64,000 nucleotides of DNA. Origin: Croceitalea dokdonensis DOKDO 023. Lineage in GTDB: Bacteria; Bacteroidota; Bacteroidia; Flavobacteriales; Flavobacteriaceae. Shown piece after piece: positions 9,790 to 19,843 of the stretch. Every line of letters starts with the position of its first letter. Within the stretch, counting starts at the first letter, position 1. The notes beneath the pieces are model-generated. The model searched no databases and was not told the DNA's origin. It worked only from the letters and a program-made list of their open reading frames with translations. The stretch is from assembly GCF_001306415.1 (NCBI RefSeq), contig NZ_LDJX01000002.1:310001-374000 (forward strand), in the 5' to 3' direction. The position numbers and the translations under genes were made by a program.

Positions 9790-10069
9790 TACAAACAAAG
9801 AAATTATAATCGGCTTTTTGGTGGGCATCATTGCCAACACCATTGGCACCTTAATCTATGTGGTACTTTTTTCTGACCTTGGTATTGCAGATACGTTTAA
9901 AGCGGCCATTGCCCAAGAACATATTGGCAGTTTACTTGCCCTGGGCGCCATTTTAAACTTGGTAGCCTTTTTCGGATTTTTAAAGTTGAGGCGGGATTAC
10001 AGGGCAAGGGGCGTAATGATAGCCACCATACTTACTGCGCTGGTTATTCTCTACTACAAAGTATTTTGA
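9779..10069 (+). CDS. Small integral membrane protein, unknown function
   Basis: 96 residues from a TTG start that overlaps the end of surE by 11 bp; no earlier ATG fits. Three hydrophobic helices are predicted (about 8-30, 46-65, 75-93) with a basic KLRRDYRARG loop before the last. I do not recognise a named family. The tight placement between surE and lpxB, overlapping both, supports it as a real translated gene of this operon. Confidence 0.75.
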   Translation: MKTNTNKEIIIGFLVGIIANTIGTLIYVVLFSDLGIADTFKAAIAQEHIGSLLALGAILNLVAFFGFLKLRRDYRARGVMIATILTALVILYYKVF

Positions 10070-10071
10070 GC

Positions 10072-11181
10072 ATGAACTATTATATCATTGCCGGTGAAGC
10101 TTCTGGTGACCTACATGGGTCCAATTTGATAAAAGCGCTGTTAAAACAGGATACGGCGGCCAATATTAGATGCTGGGGCGGTGATTTAATGGAACAAGCA
10201 GGCGGGCATTTGGCCAAACACTATAAGACCATGTCCTTTATGGGCTTTGCCGAAGTCTTAAAAAACATCCCAGCCATTTTTAAAAACATACGGTTCTGCA
10301 AAGAGGATATTACCGCCTTTAAACCCGATGTGATTATTTTTATTGATTTCTCTGGATTTAACCTGCGTATTGCCAAATGGGCAAAGCAACACAGGTATAC
10401 CACCAACTACTATATTTCTCCACAGGTTTGGGCCTCCAGAGCGGGGAGGGTGAAGAAAATCAAAAGGGACATAGACCAGATGTACGTAATATTGCCGTTT
10501 GAGAAAGCATTCTATGCCAAATACGGTATGGAGGTAGATTTTGTTGGACACCCGCTGTTGGATGCCATTGCCAATACCCCCATAACGGAAGACCAGCACT
10601 TTAGAAAAACCAATCAACTGGATTTAGAGAGGCCAATAATTGCCCTATTACCGGGCAGCCGAAAACAGGAGGTGGAAAAGATGCTTACCATTATGCTTTC
10701 CGTCATTGGCAATTTCAGAAAATACCAATTTGTTATCGCGGGCGCACCCAGCTTGCCCATGGAATTCTATGCCCCTTTCACCAATGCCCAAACGGTAGGC
10801 TTTGTTTCCAATGACACCTACTCCCTTTTAAGTCATTCCCATGCCGCATTGGTAACAAGTGGCACCGCAACGCTAGAGACCGCTTTGTTTAAAGTGCCAC
10901 AAGTGGTTTGTTACAAGGGCAGTTGGTTATCTTACCAAATTGCTAAACGAATCATAACCCTTAAGTATATTTCATTGGTGAACCTCATCATGGATACGGA
11001 GGTGGTCAAAGAATTGATTCAAGAAGAATTACATACCAACAACCTCATCAATGAACTCCAAAAAACACTCCGTGGCCCAGGACGGGAAAACATCATTAAA
11101 GGCTACACGTCGCTCATCCAAAAACTTGGGGGTGCCGGGGCCAGTGATAAAGTGGCGAGCTTGATTATCAAAAATGCGTAA
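10072..11181 (+). CDS. lpxB: Lipid-A-disaccharide synthase LpxB
   Basis: About 369 residues from ATG 10072; a TTG two codons earlier is less likely. A GT19 glycosyltransferase that condenses UDP-diacylglucosamine with lipid X. Visible motifs are YIIAGEASGDLHG at the N-terminus, the donor-site LPGSRKQEVEKM, and TSGTATLETALF. Full family length. It acts at the cytoplasmic face of the inner membrane in lipid A synthesis, so the organism makes LPS. The start overlaps or abuts the stop of the small membrane gene. Confidence 0.96.
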   Translation: MNYYIIAGEASGDLHGSNLIKALLKQDTAANIRCWGGDLMEQAGGHLAKHYKTMSFMGFAEVLKNIPAIFKNIRFCKEDITAFKPDVIIFIDFSGFNLRIAKWAKQHRYTTNYYISPQVWASRAGRVKKIKRDIDQMYVILPFEKAFYAKYGMEVDFVGHPLLDAIANTPITEDQHFRKTNQLDLERPIIALLPGSRKQEVEKMLTIMLSVIGNFRKYQFVIAGAPSLPMEFYAPFTNAQTVGFVSNDTYSLLSHSHAALVTSGTATLETALFKVPQVVCYKGSWLSYQIAKRIITLKYISLVNLIMDTEVVKELIQEELHTNNLINELQKTLRGPGRENIIKGYTSLIQKLGGAGASDKVASLIIKNA

Positions 11182-11213
11182 CTTTAGCATACAAGAAGCA
11201 ATGCTGCCGTTAC

Positions 11214-11756
11214 ATGTCTAAAAAATTTTCCGTCTTACTTTTCTCGCTGCTATTGGTGGGTTGTTTTGGCAAAAAAAGGACCACCTATGGTACCACTCCA
11301 ACCATTACCGTAGCCGCTTCAGAGAATCCAAATGGGAATGCCAAGGAACCTTCTAAAAACCATCCTCAAAATCTTCTTGCTGACGCCATTGTTGAAAGCG
11401 CCATGAAATTTACGGGCACCCGCTACCGGTATGGAGGTACCACAAAAAAAGGGATGGATTGTTCTGGATTGATCTATGTGGCCTTACAAGAAAACGATAT
11501 TATTTTTCCAAGGGTTTCCACTGCAATGGCCAATGAGGGTAAACGCATTGGATTGGTTAAGGCACAAAAAGGCGATTTACTTTTTTTTAAAACCAGAAAG
11601 CGGGGCAAAAAAATAAACCACGTGGGTCTGGTGGTCTCAGTTGATGGGGACGACATTAAATTTATACATGCTTCTACCTCCCGAGGTGTGATTGTCTCGT
11701 CGCTCAGGGAAGGCTACTGGAATTCAGCTTTTGTAAAAGCTACTAGAATCTTGTAA
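11214..11756 (+). CDS. NlpC/P60 family peptidoglycan endopeptidase, lipoprotein
   Basis: 180 residues with a lipoprotein signal (LLLVGC, Cys at about 17) and a C-terminal NlpC/P60 (C40) domain. The catalytic Cys is in MDCSGLIYVAL, the His in NHVGLVV, and a third polar residue is near FIHAS. These enzymes cleave within peptide stems of murein (gamma-D-Glu-diaminopimelate bonds in most members). It follows lpxB by 32 bp, and its stop overlaps the comEC start by one base. Confidence 0.92.
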   Translation: MSKKFSVLLFSLLLVGCFGKKRTTYGTTPTITVAASENPNGNAKEPSKNHPQNLLADAIVESAMKFTGTRYRYGGTTKKGMDCSGLIYVALQENDIIFPRVSTAMANEGKRIGLVKAQKGDLLFFKTRKRGKKINHVGLVVSVDGDDIKFIHASTSRGVIVSSLREGYWNSAFVKATRIL

Positions 11757-13777
11757 TGCGGCTATTTCGCCTTGCATCCGTAAAACTTTCCCTATGCCTG
11801 ATGTTTGGCATTTTATTGGGCCAGCTCACGCAACCAAATATCAAGACGGTCTGGATTGGTTTCACCCTTATTTTTGTCCTTTTAGGGGCATTGTTGCAAA
11901 AGCAAACCAGAAAAGGAGTGCCTTGGTTTACCTTATGTTCTTTCTTAACCACCATCTTACTAGGCGTTTTGGTATATACCATGGCCCAGCCCATAAACTA
12001 CCCAACGCATTTTAGTATGCGGGCCAGTACTGAAAGAACAGTCTATCACTTAAAAATACGAGACATCTTAAAACCCAATGCTTACACCCTAAGATATATA
12101 GCAAAGGTTCACAAAGTAGACAGCTCGCCAACTACCGGGGAACTTTTATTTTCCATGCCCAGGGATAGTGCTCCAACGAGGTTTAAGGTAGACGATGAGT
12201 TACTGTCCTTTGGAACCGTTGCACCGATCCCGCAGCCAAAGAACCCGCATCAATTTGATTATTCCCGCCATATGGCAACCCAAGGAATATATCACCAATT
12301 ACGGGTAAATTCTGGTGATGTTGTCCCGTTGCAACAAAGAGATAGGACAATCAAAGGTTATGCTGCCGACCTCCGGAACCACGTGATCACCAAGCTACGG
12401 GAACACGCTTTTGGGCAAAAAGAACTTGGGGTCATACAGGCACTTTTATTGGGACAGCGAGATAACATAGATGAAGGAACGTATAATGACTACAAAAACG
12501 CAGGGGCAGTGCATATTTTGGCGGTCTCTGGACTTCATATTGGTATTTTTCTTTTGCTCTTGCAATTCTTACTCGCCCCACTAAATCATATCACCCACGG
12601 AAAGACGCTAAAAACTGTGTTGATTATTACCATCCTTTGGGCTTTTGCGTGTATTGCAGGCTTGTCACCCTCGGTGGTACGGGCGGTAACCATGTTTTCC
12701 TTTGTGGCATACGCAATGCAGCTAAATAGGCCAACGAGTACCTTCAATAGTATTGCACTTTCCCTCTTTTTTATCCTGTTGGTCTCACCCATGTTCCTTT
12801 TTCAGGTAGGTTTTCAAATGAGTTATGCCGCTGTTTTTGCCATTGTATGGCTTTATCCAAAACTGCAACGATGGTACCGGCCCAAAAATAGCATACTGAG
12901 AAAAGGCTGGCAATTGTTGAGCGTAAGCTGTGCGGCACAATTGGGGGTGTTGCCCATAAGCCTTTTTTACTTTCACCAATTCCCATCACTGTTCTTTGTT
13001 TCCAATTTGGTCATCGTTCCTTTTTTAGGGCTGGTACTGGGTTTTGGCGCCTTCGTTATTTTTCTTACCGCTATAGGTCAATTACCGGCCATTCTTGTTA
13101 CCGTTTACAATACTATGATCGGTTGGATGAATGCGGTTGTGCATGTAGTAGCGTCTCAAGAGGATTTTTTGTTCCAGAAAATTTCGTTTGATGGATTTCA
13201 ACTGGTATTGGCATACGTGGGTATTATAGCGTTGGTAAGCCTTCTACAAAAATTTAGATTTAAGCCTCTGGCGCTAATTCTTGGAAGCATCATCCTATTT
13301 CTGGGACATGCGCTTTACACCCGACACCAGCAACAACAGACCCACCAATTGATTATTGCACACCAAGTAAAAGGAAGCATTTTAATGCATCATGGGCAAA
13401 ATTGGCTTACCGTATTTCACGGGTCCAACGCAAGGTTGGATTATCTTCTGGAAAATTATGCCATTAAAGCGAGGATAGACTCTATAGTTACGGACAGCCT
13501 ACACAACGCTTACCGTATAGGGCATCAAAAATTATACCTTATGGACAGTTTGGGGGTTTATCCACGACCAAAATCCGCCGATTATCTCGTTCTGACCAAC
13601 TCCCCAAAAATCAACTTTGAACGGCTATTGGATTCTATACAACCCAAACAAATTATTGCGGACGGGAGTAATTATAACAATGTTGTGGAACAATGGAAAA
13701 TGACCAGTACTAAAAAAAACATCCCTTTTCACTATACTGGAGAAAAGGGAGCTTTTGTAATTGATATCATAGACTAG
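11756..13777 (+). CDS. comEC: ComEC/Rec2-family DNA uptake channel protein
   Basis: 673 residues: N-terminal membrane helices, an OB-like soluble part (about 85-190), then the Competence domain with the marker VSGLHIG and many membrane helices (about 240-510). ComEC forms the inner-membrane channel for transforming DNA. The C-terminal 160 residues sit where other ComEC proteins carry a metallo-beta-lactamase nuclease domain, but no HxHxDH motif is seen, so this is a short form. Two helicase- and pilus-type competence partners are not in the window. Its stop overlaps the opposing transporter gene. Confidence 0.88.
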   Translation: MRLFRLASVKLSLCLMFGILLGQLTQPNIKTVWIGFTLIFVLLGALLQKQTRKGVPWFTLCSFLTTILLGVLVYTMAQPINYPTHFSMRASTERTVYHLKIRDILKPNAYTLRYIAKVHKVDSSPTTGELLFSMPRDSAPTRFKVDDELLSFGTVAPIPQPKNPHQFDYSRHMATQGIYHQLRVNSGDVVPLQQRDRTIKGYAADLRNHVITKLREHAFGQKELGVIQALLLGQRDNIDEGTYNDYKNAGAVHILAVSGLHIGIFLLLLQFLLAPLNHITHGKTLKTVLIITILWAFACIAGLSPSVVRAVTMFSFVAYAMQLNRPTSTFNSIALSLFFILLVSPMFLFQVGFQMSYAAVFAIVWLYPKLQRWYRPKNSILRKGWQLLSVSCAAQLGVLPISLFYFHQFPSLFFVSNLVIVPFLGLVLGFGAFVIFLTAIGQLPAILVTVYNTMIGWMNAVVHVVASQEDFLFQKISFDGFQLVLAYVGIIALVSLLQKFRFKPLALILGSIILFLGHALYTRHQQQQTHQLIIAHQVKGSILMHHGQNWLTVFHGSNARLDYLLENYAIKARIDSIVTDSLHNAYRIGHQKLYLMDSLGVYPRPKSADYLVLTNSPKINFERLLDSIQPKQIIADGSNYNNVVEQWKMTSTKKNIPFHYTGEKGAFVIDIID

Positions 13778-15309
13778 TGCACGTTACCCATCAACTTCTT
13801 GATAAACGGCGAGGCCAACAAAACAAGGAGCCCTGCACCAATTGAATAGTAAGCTATTAATTCAAAACCCTCTGTATAGACATTTAAAGTATCAAACCCT
13901 CCTACATTGGCATCGGTGCTTTCAATGGCCAATTGCTTCCCTATAAAGCCCACTACTTGAAATGCGAATGCAGAGGATAAAAACCAAACCCCCATCATAA
14001 ACGCCACGATTCTTTTGGGCGACAAATCGGTTATTTTAGAAAGTCCAACAGGTGACATAAAAAGTTCACCAACAGAAAGCAAGAAATACATGAGCAACAA
14101 ATAGGCAAAAGGTACAAGCCCAGCTTCATTGGCACTGTTTTGGCTAAGGGCCAAAATATAAAAGCTAATACCTGCAAACAACAATCCCAAACCAAATTTG
14201 TATGGTGTTCTTGGATTCTTTTTCCTTTTGGCCAACTTGGTCCACATTAATGAAATGGGAATAGCTAGAATAATAATCCACATGGAGTTTAAAGAATTGG
14301 TTTGCGATGCGGACATGATGCCTTCTAAATCAATATTCCGTGCAGCAAATAAAGTGATTACACTACCTGAAAGCTCATGAAAACCCCAAAAAACCGTCAT
14401 AAAAACAGTAATCAATACGGCTACAAACAACTTTTTACGTTCTTCCAAAGTTGCCTGATACATGATAAAGCCCAGATAAACCAAAATAGCTATACCAATT
14501 GCCTTAAAAATAACATTCACAATATTCTGGTCTTCAAAAAAACTGCCTTCAACACCTAAAGATTTGTATGCTGAGAGCAAATAAGCTATCAATGGAGCGG
14601 AGGCAAACGCTAAAATTGGGATAATATATCTTTGCGGAATCCCAAGAATTTTTTGGTCTATTTTACTGTCTGTAGGTGGCATTCCGTTTTCGCCAAATAC
14701 TCCTTTACGTATTCCACTCCAAAAAACAATCAGTCCCGTTAACATTCCAATACCAGCCAATCCGAAACCATAATGCCAGCCGTATTTGGCGGCCAACCAA
14801 CCACATAACAATGGCGCTACCCACCCACCAATATTAATACCCATATAGAATATGGTAAATCCGCTGTCCTTTCTGGTATCTCCTTCTGCATATAACGTTC
14901 CTACAAAAGTGGAGATGTTAGGCTTAAAAAAACCGTTCCCAACAATAATGAAGGATAAGGCCAAGAAGAAGGCAACGTTATTTTCTATGGCAAGGACAAA
15001 ATGCCCTATTGACATAAGAACACCACCTAAGAAAATAGAATTGCGCATTCCTAATATTTTATCGGAGATACGGCCACCTATTACGGTTGAGGCATAAACC
15101 AACGAGCCATATGAAGCATAGACCGCTGCCGTTGCAAAATCCCTTTCCGTTAGCGCTTCAAAAATGACCTGGACCATGTAAAGGGTAAGCAAAGCACGCA
15201 TCCCATAAAAGCTAAAGCGCTCCCACAATTCTGCAAAAAACAGATAAAACAATCCCTTAGGATGTCCAAAAATCTCATTAGAATTGGGCGTTTTAACTAC
15301 TTCTGACAT
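13774..15309 (-). CDS. Proton-dependent oligopeptide transporter (POT/PTR2 family, MFS)
   Basis: 511 residues with about 12-14 membrane helices. The proton-coupling signature ELWERFSFYGMRALLTLYM (ExxER) is at the N-terminus, and the PTR2 region GNGFFKPNISTFVG and the FYMGINIGG stretch follow. It imports di- and tripeptides. It lies 18 bp downstream of the S9 dipeptidyl peptidase gene on the same strand, an apt pairing: extracytoplasmic release of dipeptides, then uptake. Confidence 0.93.
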   Translation of the reverse strand: MSEVVKTPNSNEIFGHPKGLFYLFFAELWERFSFYGMRALLTLYMVQVIFEALTERDFATAAVYASYGSLVYASTVIGGRISDKILGMRNSIFLGGVLMSIGHFVLAIENNVAFFLALSFIIVGNGFFKPNISTFVGTLYAEGDTRKDSGFTIFYMGINIGGWVAPLLCGWLAAKYGWHYGFGLAGIGMLTGLIVFWSGIRKGVFGENGMPPTDSKIDQKILGIPQRYIIPILAFASAPLIAYLLSAYKSLGVEGSFFEDQNIVNVIFKAIGIAILVYLGFIMYQATLEERKKLFVAVLITVFMTVFWGFHELSGSVITLFAARNIDLEGIMSASQTNSLNSMWIIILAIPISLMWTKLAKRKKNPRTPYKFGLGLLFAGISFYILALSQNSANEAGLVPFAYLLLMYFLLSVGELFMSPVGLSKITDLSPKRIVAFMMGVWFLSSAFAFQVVGFIGKQLAIESTDANVGGFDTLNVYTEGFELIAYYSIGAGLLVLLASPFIKKLMGNVH

Positions 15310-15327
15310 ATCTTAGTTGGTTTTGGT

Positions 15328-17487
15328 TTATAATTTTTCCTTGATGAAATTGGTCATTTTGGTATACAGGTGCAGTCTGGTATTACCCCCATAAATGCCA
15401 TGGTTTTTATCAGGGTAAATGGCCCATTCAAACTGTTTGTTGGCCTGGACCAAAGCCTCTATCATTCGCATGGAATTTTGCACATGTACATTATCATCGC
15501 CACTGCCGTGCACCAATAAATAATCGCCTTTTAGCAATTCTGGGTAATTAAAGGGGCTGTTGTCATCATAGCCACTGGCATTTTCTTGTGGGGTCTGCAT
15601 ATAGCGTTCCGTGTAAATGGTATCGTAAAAACGCCAGCTGGTCACTGGTGCCACGGCAATGGCCAACTCAAACACATCATTCCCCTTTAGAATACAGTTG
15701 GTGGACATAAAGCCACCGTAACTCCATCCCCAAATACCGGTTCTCCCTTCATCAATATAGGAACGTTCACTCAACTTTTTAGCTGCTGCAATTTGGTCCT
15801 CTACTTCCAACTTACCCAATTCTTTTTGGGTCACTTTTTTAAAATCGCGGCCCTTATACCCGGTGCCCCTACCATCTACACAGGCGACAACATACCCTTC
15901 TGCAACCAACACTTGGTGCCAGTAATCATTGCTGCCCATCCAGCGGTTGGCCACCTGCTGGCTACCCGGTCCGCTGTACTGGAACATGAATAATGGATAT
16001 TTTTTTGATTCGTCAAAATCGGCAGGTTTCATCATCCACATATTAAGGTCATTGCCATTGATGTTTATCGTGGCGAATTCTTTTGGGACAATTTGATATC
16101 GCTCAAGTTTATCAAGCAATGCCTGATTATCCTTTATCCCCATTATTTTCTCTCCGTTGGATGCTTTGTATAAAGTATAACGAGTGGGTGTTTTGGCATT
16201 GGAAAAAGTGTTGATAAAATAGGAATAGTCCGCACTAAAATCTGCTGAATTGGTGCCACTATCAACGGCAAGGGCCTTTTTGTCCAAACCGCCTGAAGAT
16301 ATGCTGTAAATACCGCGGTTAATGGAGCCATTTTCAGTAGACTGGTAATAAATACGGTCGTTTTCTTGGTCGTAGCCGTAGTATTTGGTGACCTCCCAAT
16401 CTCCCTTGGTAATCTGGTTCATGAGGTTACCCGCTTCATCATAGAGATATAGGTGGTTATAGCCATCTTTTTCGCTAGTCCAGATAAAACTATCATTGGC
16501 CAAGAAGGTTAGGTTATCATGAACATCCACATAGGCATCATCCTTTTCTTCCAATAAAAGGGAAACGGTGTTTGTTTTGGCGTTCACCCCGTGCAGTTGT
16601 AAAACGTTTTGGTGACGGTTCATGGTCTGCACACTAAGATAATGAGGGTGGTTCATCCATTTTATTCTTGGTATGTAATAGGGGTTCCCTAAATCCACAT
16701 TGATCTTTATCCCTTTTTCAACATCAAAGAGATGTAAGGAAACCTTGGCGTTGTCCTCCCCTGCTTTGGGATATTTAAATTCGTATTGCGTCTGGTAAAG
16801 TTCATTGCCGTACACGTCCATGGAAAACTGTGGTACATTGGTTTCATCAAAGCGTATAAATGCAATTTGGGTGCCGTCACTGTTCCATTCAAAGGCTTGT
16901 ACGTATCCAAATTCCTCTTCATAGACCCAATCTGTAACGCCATTGATTATTTTCCCATACGCCCCGTCATTGGTTAGCTGTAGGACTTCCTTGGTTTCCA
17001 AATCCAATATATACAGATTATTGTCCAAGGCATATGCCACTTTGGAACCATCCGGAGAAAGCTCTGGTTCCTGTATTTCCCGTTCAGAAATTTTAGTGAG
17101 CTGTTTGTCCCCTAAATCATAGACATAATAAATGCCCCGCCTGGAGCGTCTAAAAATAGGTTTTACCGCTGTGGCCAAAATTAATTTTGATTCATCTTCA
17201 CTGAATTCATAGGAGGTAAAAAACGGAATGTCCCCTCCAGAGCTTACCAAGGTTTTTGTTTTTTTGAGCGTTTGGTAATCGTAGGTATCTACCCTACTAA
17301 CCTTGGTTCCCCTATCTAGATTAAGTACGGTATACTGCTTGCCATTCTTCATGGAACGCAGCACATCCATCCCTTGGGTGCTAAAGGTGCCGTTCCAAAT
17401 ATCCTCCAGTTCTATCTTGTTCTTTTGGCCTTGGGCCAGTATAGTGCCAACAAGTACTAAAACACATAAAAAACGATATTTTCCCAT
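15328..17487 (-). CDS. S9 family peptidase, dipeptidyl peptidase IV type
   Basis: 719 residues with a cleavable signal (about 1-20, ending LAQG). The N-terminal DPPIV beta-propeller (about 60-450) includes an EEEFGYVQAFEWNSDG-like segment, in which the paired Glu that bind the substrate N-terminus are visible. The C-terminal alpha/beta hydrolase has Ser in GWSYGGF, Asp in GSGDDNVH and His in DKNHGIYG. It removes N-terminal dipeptides, typically X-Pro, in the periplasm. First gene of a two-gene operon with the POT transporter. Confidence 0.94.
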   Translation of the reverse strand: MGKYRFLCVLVLVGTILAQGQKNKIELEDIWNGTFSTQGMDVLRSMKNGKQYTVLNLDRGTKVSRVDTYDYQTLKKTKTLVSSGGDIPFFTSYEFSEDESKLILATAVKPIFRRSRRGIYYVYDLGDKQLTKISEREIQEPELSPDGSKVAYALDNNLYILDLETKEVLQLTNDGAYGKIINGVTDWVYEEEFGYVQAFEWNSDGTQIAFIRFDETNVPQFSMDVYGNELYQTQYEFKYPKAGEDNAKVSLHLFDVEKGIKINVDLGNPYYIPRIKWMNHPHYLSVQTMNRHQNVLQLHGVNAKTNTVSLLLEEKDDAYVDVHDNLTFLANDSFIWTSEKDGYNHLYLYDEAGNLMNQITKGDWEVTKYYGYDQENDRIYYQSTENGSINRGIYSISSGGLDKKALAVDSGTNSADFSADYSYFINTFSNAKTPTRYTLYKASNGEKIMGIKDNQALLDKLERYQIVPKEFATININGNDLNMWMMKPADFDESKKYPLFMFQYSGPGSQQVANRWMGSNDYWHQVLVAEGYVVACVDGRGTGYKGRDFKKVTQKELGKLEVEDQIAAAKKLSERSYIDEGRTGIWGWSYGGFMSTNCILKGNDVFELAIAVAPVTSWRFYDTIYTERYMQTPQENASGYDDNSPFNYPELLKGDYLLVHGSGDDNVHVQNSMRMIEALVQANKQFEWAIYPDKNHGIYGGNTRLHLYTKMTNFIKEKL

Positions 17488-17618
17488 AATTAATCCGTAC
17501 CATTAAAACCATCAAGTTTACTAATTATTTATTGAATACTAAACTTTGCCGGAGATTTACTTAGGAGCTATGGGAGCAGATTTGGTAATTCGTATCTTTA
17601 TCGCCTTAAAGAATTCAA

Positions 17619-18935
17619 ATGCATACCCCAATAGAAGGTTTTTCCAAGCTTTCAAAACAAGAGAAGATAGACTGGCTCGCTACAGCATATACGGCTGACC
17701 CAGAGGCCACAAAATCACTTTTAACGCGCTACTGGAACCAGGATGCCGGTGTTCAAAAAATACACGACGAGTTTATTGAGAATACCCTTTCTAACTATTA
17801 CCTGCCCTTTGCCATTGCCCCTAATTTTCTAATCAACAATAGCTTGTATGCCATACCCATGGCCATTGAGGAAAGTTCTGTGGTGGCGGCAGCCAGCAAG
17901 GCAGCCAAATTTTGGCTGGATAAGGGCGGTTTCCAGACCACGGTCCTTGGTACGGAAAAAGTGGGACAAGTACATTTTATGTATTACGGTGAAAAGCAAA
18001 AACTCCAGTCCTTTATAGACCTTATCCAAGACAATTTTAGAACAGATGCCGCTGGGATAACAAAAAGCATGGAAAAGCGTGGCGGTGGCATTTCCGCCAT
18101 TGAGCTTAGGGATCTTAGCGGTAAACTAGAGGGTTATTACCAATTACACTGTACGTTTGAGACGCTAGATGCCATGGGGGCAAATTTTATCAACTCCTGT
18201 TTGGAACAATTTGCCAAAACCCTTAAAAAAGAGGCTTTGACCTATTCAGAATTCACGGAAAAGGAACGGAATATTGAGGTTGTGATGAGTATCTTGAGCA
18301 ATTACGTGCCCCACTGCACGGTAAGGGCAGAAGTATCTTGTCCCATTGATCAACTTCAAGAGGGCGAAATAGGCAATGAGACCTTCGCTAAAAAAATGGT
18401 GCAGGCAGTGAATATAGCCAAAGCAGAACCTCACCGGGCGGTAACCCACAACAAGGGGATAATGAACGGTATTGATGCTGTTATTTTGGCTACGGGCAAT
18501 GATTTCAGGGCCATTGAGGCAGGTGTTCACGCCTATGCATCCAAGGACGGGAGTTATTCCAGCCTTACCAACGCAGAAATTACCAACGGTATTTTTCATT
18601 TTTGGCTAGAAGTTCCCCTTGCCTTGGGAACGGTTGGCGGACTTACCTCATTACACCCCATGGTAAAACTTTCCCTAGAAATCTTAAAGCACCCAACGGC
18701 CAAAGAACTCATGCAAATTGTTGCCGTGGCAGGGTTGGCCCAAAACTTTGCGGCATTGCGCTCTTTGGTCACCACGGGCATACAAAAGGGGCATATGAAA
18801 ATGCACTTATTGAACTTACTCAACTCCCTAGGGGCAAACGAAGCAGAGAAAAAGGCCTTGGTGACCCATTTCAAAACCCATACCGTAAGCAATGCAGCTG
18901 CAAGGGAGGCCTTAGAGAATCTTAGAAAGTCTTAA
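17619..18935 (+). CDS. Hydroxymethylglutaryl-CoA reductase (class II type)
   Basis: 438 residues. The motifs are the N-terminal NYYLPFAIAPNF segment with a conserved Glu nearby, DAMGANF (about 182-188), GTVGGLTSLHP (about 337), and the catalytic-His segment QKGHMKMHL (about 388). The overall form matches the bacterial class II enzyme rather than the membrane-linked class I. Class II members were first known as degradative, but in Flavobacteriaceae the enzyme feeds the mevalonate route to isoprenoids. The stop overlaps the start of a GHMP kinase, which supports a biosynthetic role. Cofactor preference cannot be read safely. Confidence 0.92.
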   Translation: MHTPIEGFSKLSKQEKIDWLATAYTADPEATKSLLTRYWNQDAGVQKIHDEFIENTLSNYYLPFAIAPNFLINNSLYAIPMAIEESSVVAAASKAAKFWLDKGGFQTTVLGTEKVGQVHFMYYGEKQKLQSFIDLIQDNFRTDAAGITKSMEKRGGGISAIELRDLSGKLEGYYQLHCTFETLDAMGANFINSCLEQFAKTLKKEALTYSEFTEKERNIEVVMSILSNYVPHCTVRAEVSCPIDQLQEGEIGNETFAKKMVQAVNIAKAEPHRAVTHNKGIMNGIDAVILATGNDFRAIEAGVHAYASKDGSYSSLTNAEITNGIFHFWLEVPLALGTVGGLTSLHPMVKLSLEILKHPTAKELMQIVAVAGLAQNFAALRSLVTTGIQKGHMKMHLLNLLNSLGANEAEKKALVTHFKTHTVSNAAAREALENLRKS

Positions 18936-19843
18936 TGGCAAAAGAATTTTACAGCAATGGAAAATTATTGTTAACAGGGGAATATGCCGTCTTGGATGGG
19001 GCGGAGGCACTGGCACTTCCCACCAAATTTGGACAGTCACTTTCCGTTACACCGTCAAATGAACCCAAATTGTCTTGGCAAAGTTTTAATGTGGATGGAA
19101 GCTGTTGGTTCACTGCGGAACTGGCCATCCCTGAACTTAAGATCATTACCACCAATGATTTTAAGGTGGCAGAGACCCTTACGTTGATTCTCCAACAGGT
19201 ACGGGAACAGAACCCAACATTTTTAATGGATGCCACTGGTTATTGCATAAAGACCGTATTAACCTTTGAGCGCAACTGGGGGCTAGGCACCTCCTCTACC
19301 CTTATCACCAATATAGCACTATGGGGACAGGTAGATCCTTACCAACTGCTGCAACATACGTTTGGAGGCAGCGGGTACGACCTAGCCTGTGCAACTGCCA
19401 AGACCCCGCTTATATTTGAATTGAAAAAGAAAAGTGTACGGATCGTTCCCACGGTTTTTAAACCAGTTTTTGCAGATAAACTATTTTTTGTCTACCTGAA
19501 TCAAAAACAAGACAGCCGTAAAGCAATAAAGAACTACCGGGCTCAGCCCATAGCTAAAACGGAACTGGTGCGACGGATTTCTAGCCTGACCCACACCATT
19601 CTGCATGCCAAAACCTTAGATGAATTTGAACGACTTCTGGTTGAACACGAGCAACTGTTATCGGAAGTTTTGCAAATCCCTAGGGTGCAGACACGTCTAT
19701 TTCCCGATTTTGAGGGAACCATAAAAAGTCTAGGCGCTTGGGGCGGCGATTTTGTGCTGGCCACGGGGAATGAAAAAACCCCTGGCTATTTTCTAGCCAA
19801 GGGTTTCCATACGGTTATCCCTTTTGAGCATATGGTGCTTTAA
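18935..19843 (+). CDS. GHMP kinase (GYDIA-type), probable mevalonate-pathway kinase
   Basis: 302 residues. The GHMP motifs are visible: GEYAVLDGAEALALP (motif 1), WGLGTSSTLITN (ATP-binding motif 2, GLGTSS) and a late GGDFVLAT glycine stretch (motif 3). The GSGYDLACA segment gives the GYDIA subgroup its name. It overlaps HMG-CoA reductase by one base, so phosphorylation of mevalonate or phosphomevalonate is the natural guess, but the substrate is inferred from context only. Convergent with the isomerase gene, with stops overlapping. Confidence 0.85.
   Translation: MAKEFYSNGKLLLTGEYAVLDGAEALALPTKFGQSLSVTPSNEPKLSWQSFNVDGSCWFTAELAIPELKIITTNDFKVAETLTLILQQVREQNPTFLMDATGYCIKTVLTFERNWGLGTSSTLITNIALWGQVDPYQLLQHTFGGSGYDLACATAKTPLIFELKKKSVRIVPTVFKPVFADKLFFVYLNQKQDSRKAIKNYRAQPIAKTELVRRISSLTHTILHAKTLDEFERLLVEHEQLLSEVLQIPRVQTRLFPDFEGTIKSLGAWGGDFVLATGNEKTPGYFLAKGFHTVIPFEHMVL

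Noticed and set aside
13723-13753. Hairpin CCCTTTTC...GAAAAGGG near the comEC end as a terminator
   Set aside because: It lies within coding sequence and lacks a firm T-run before the stop; too weak to list as a feature.
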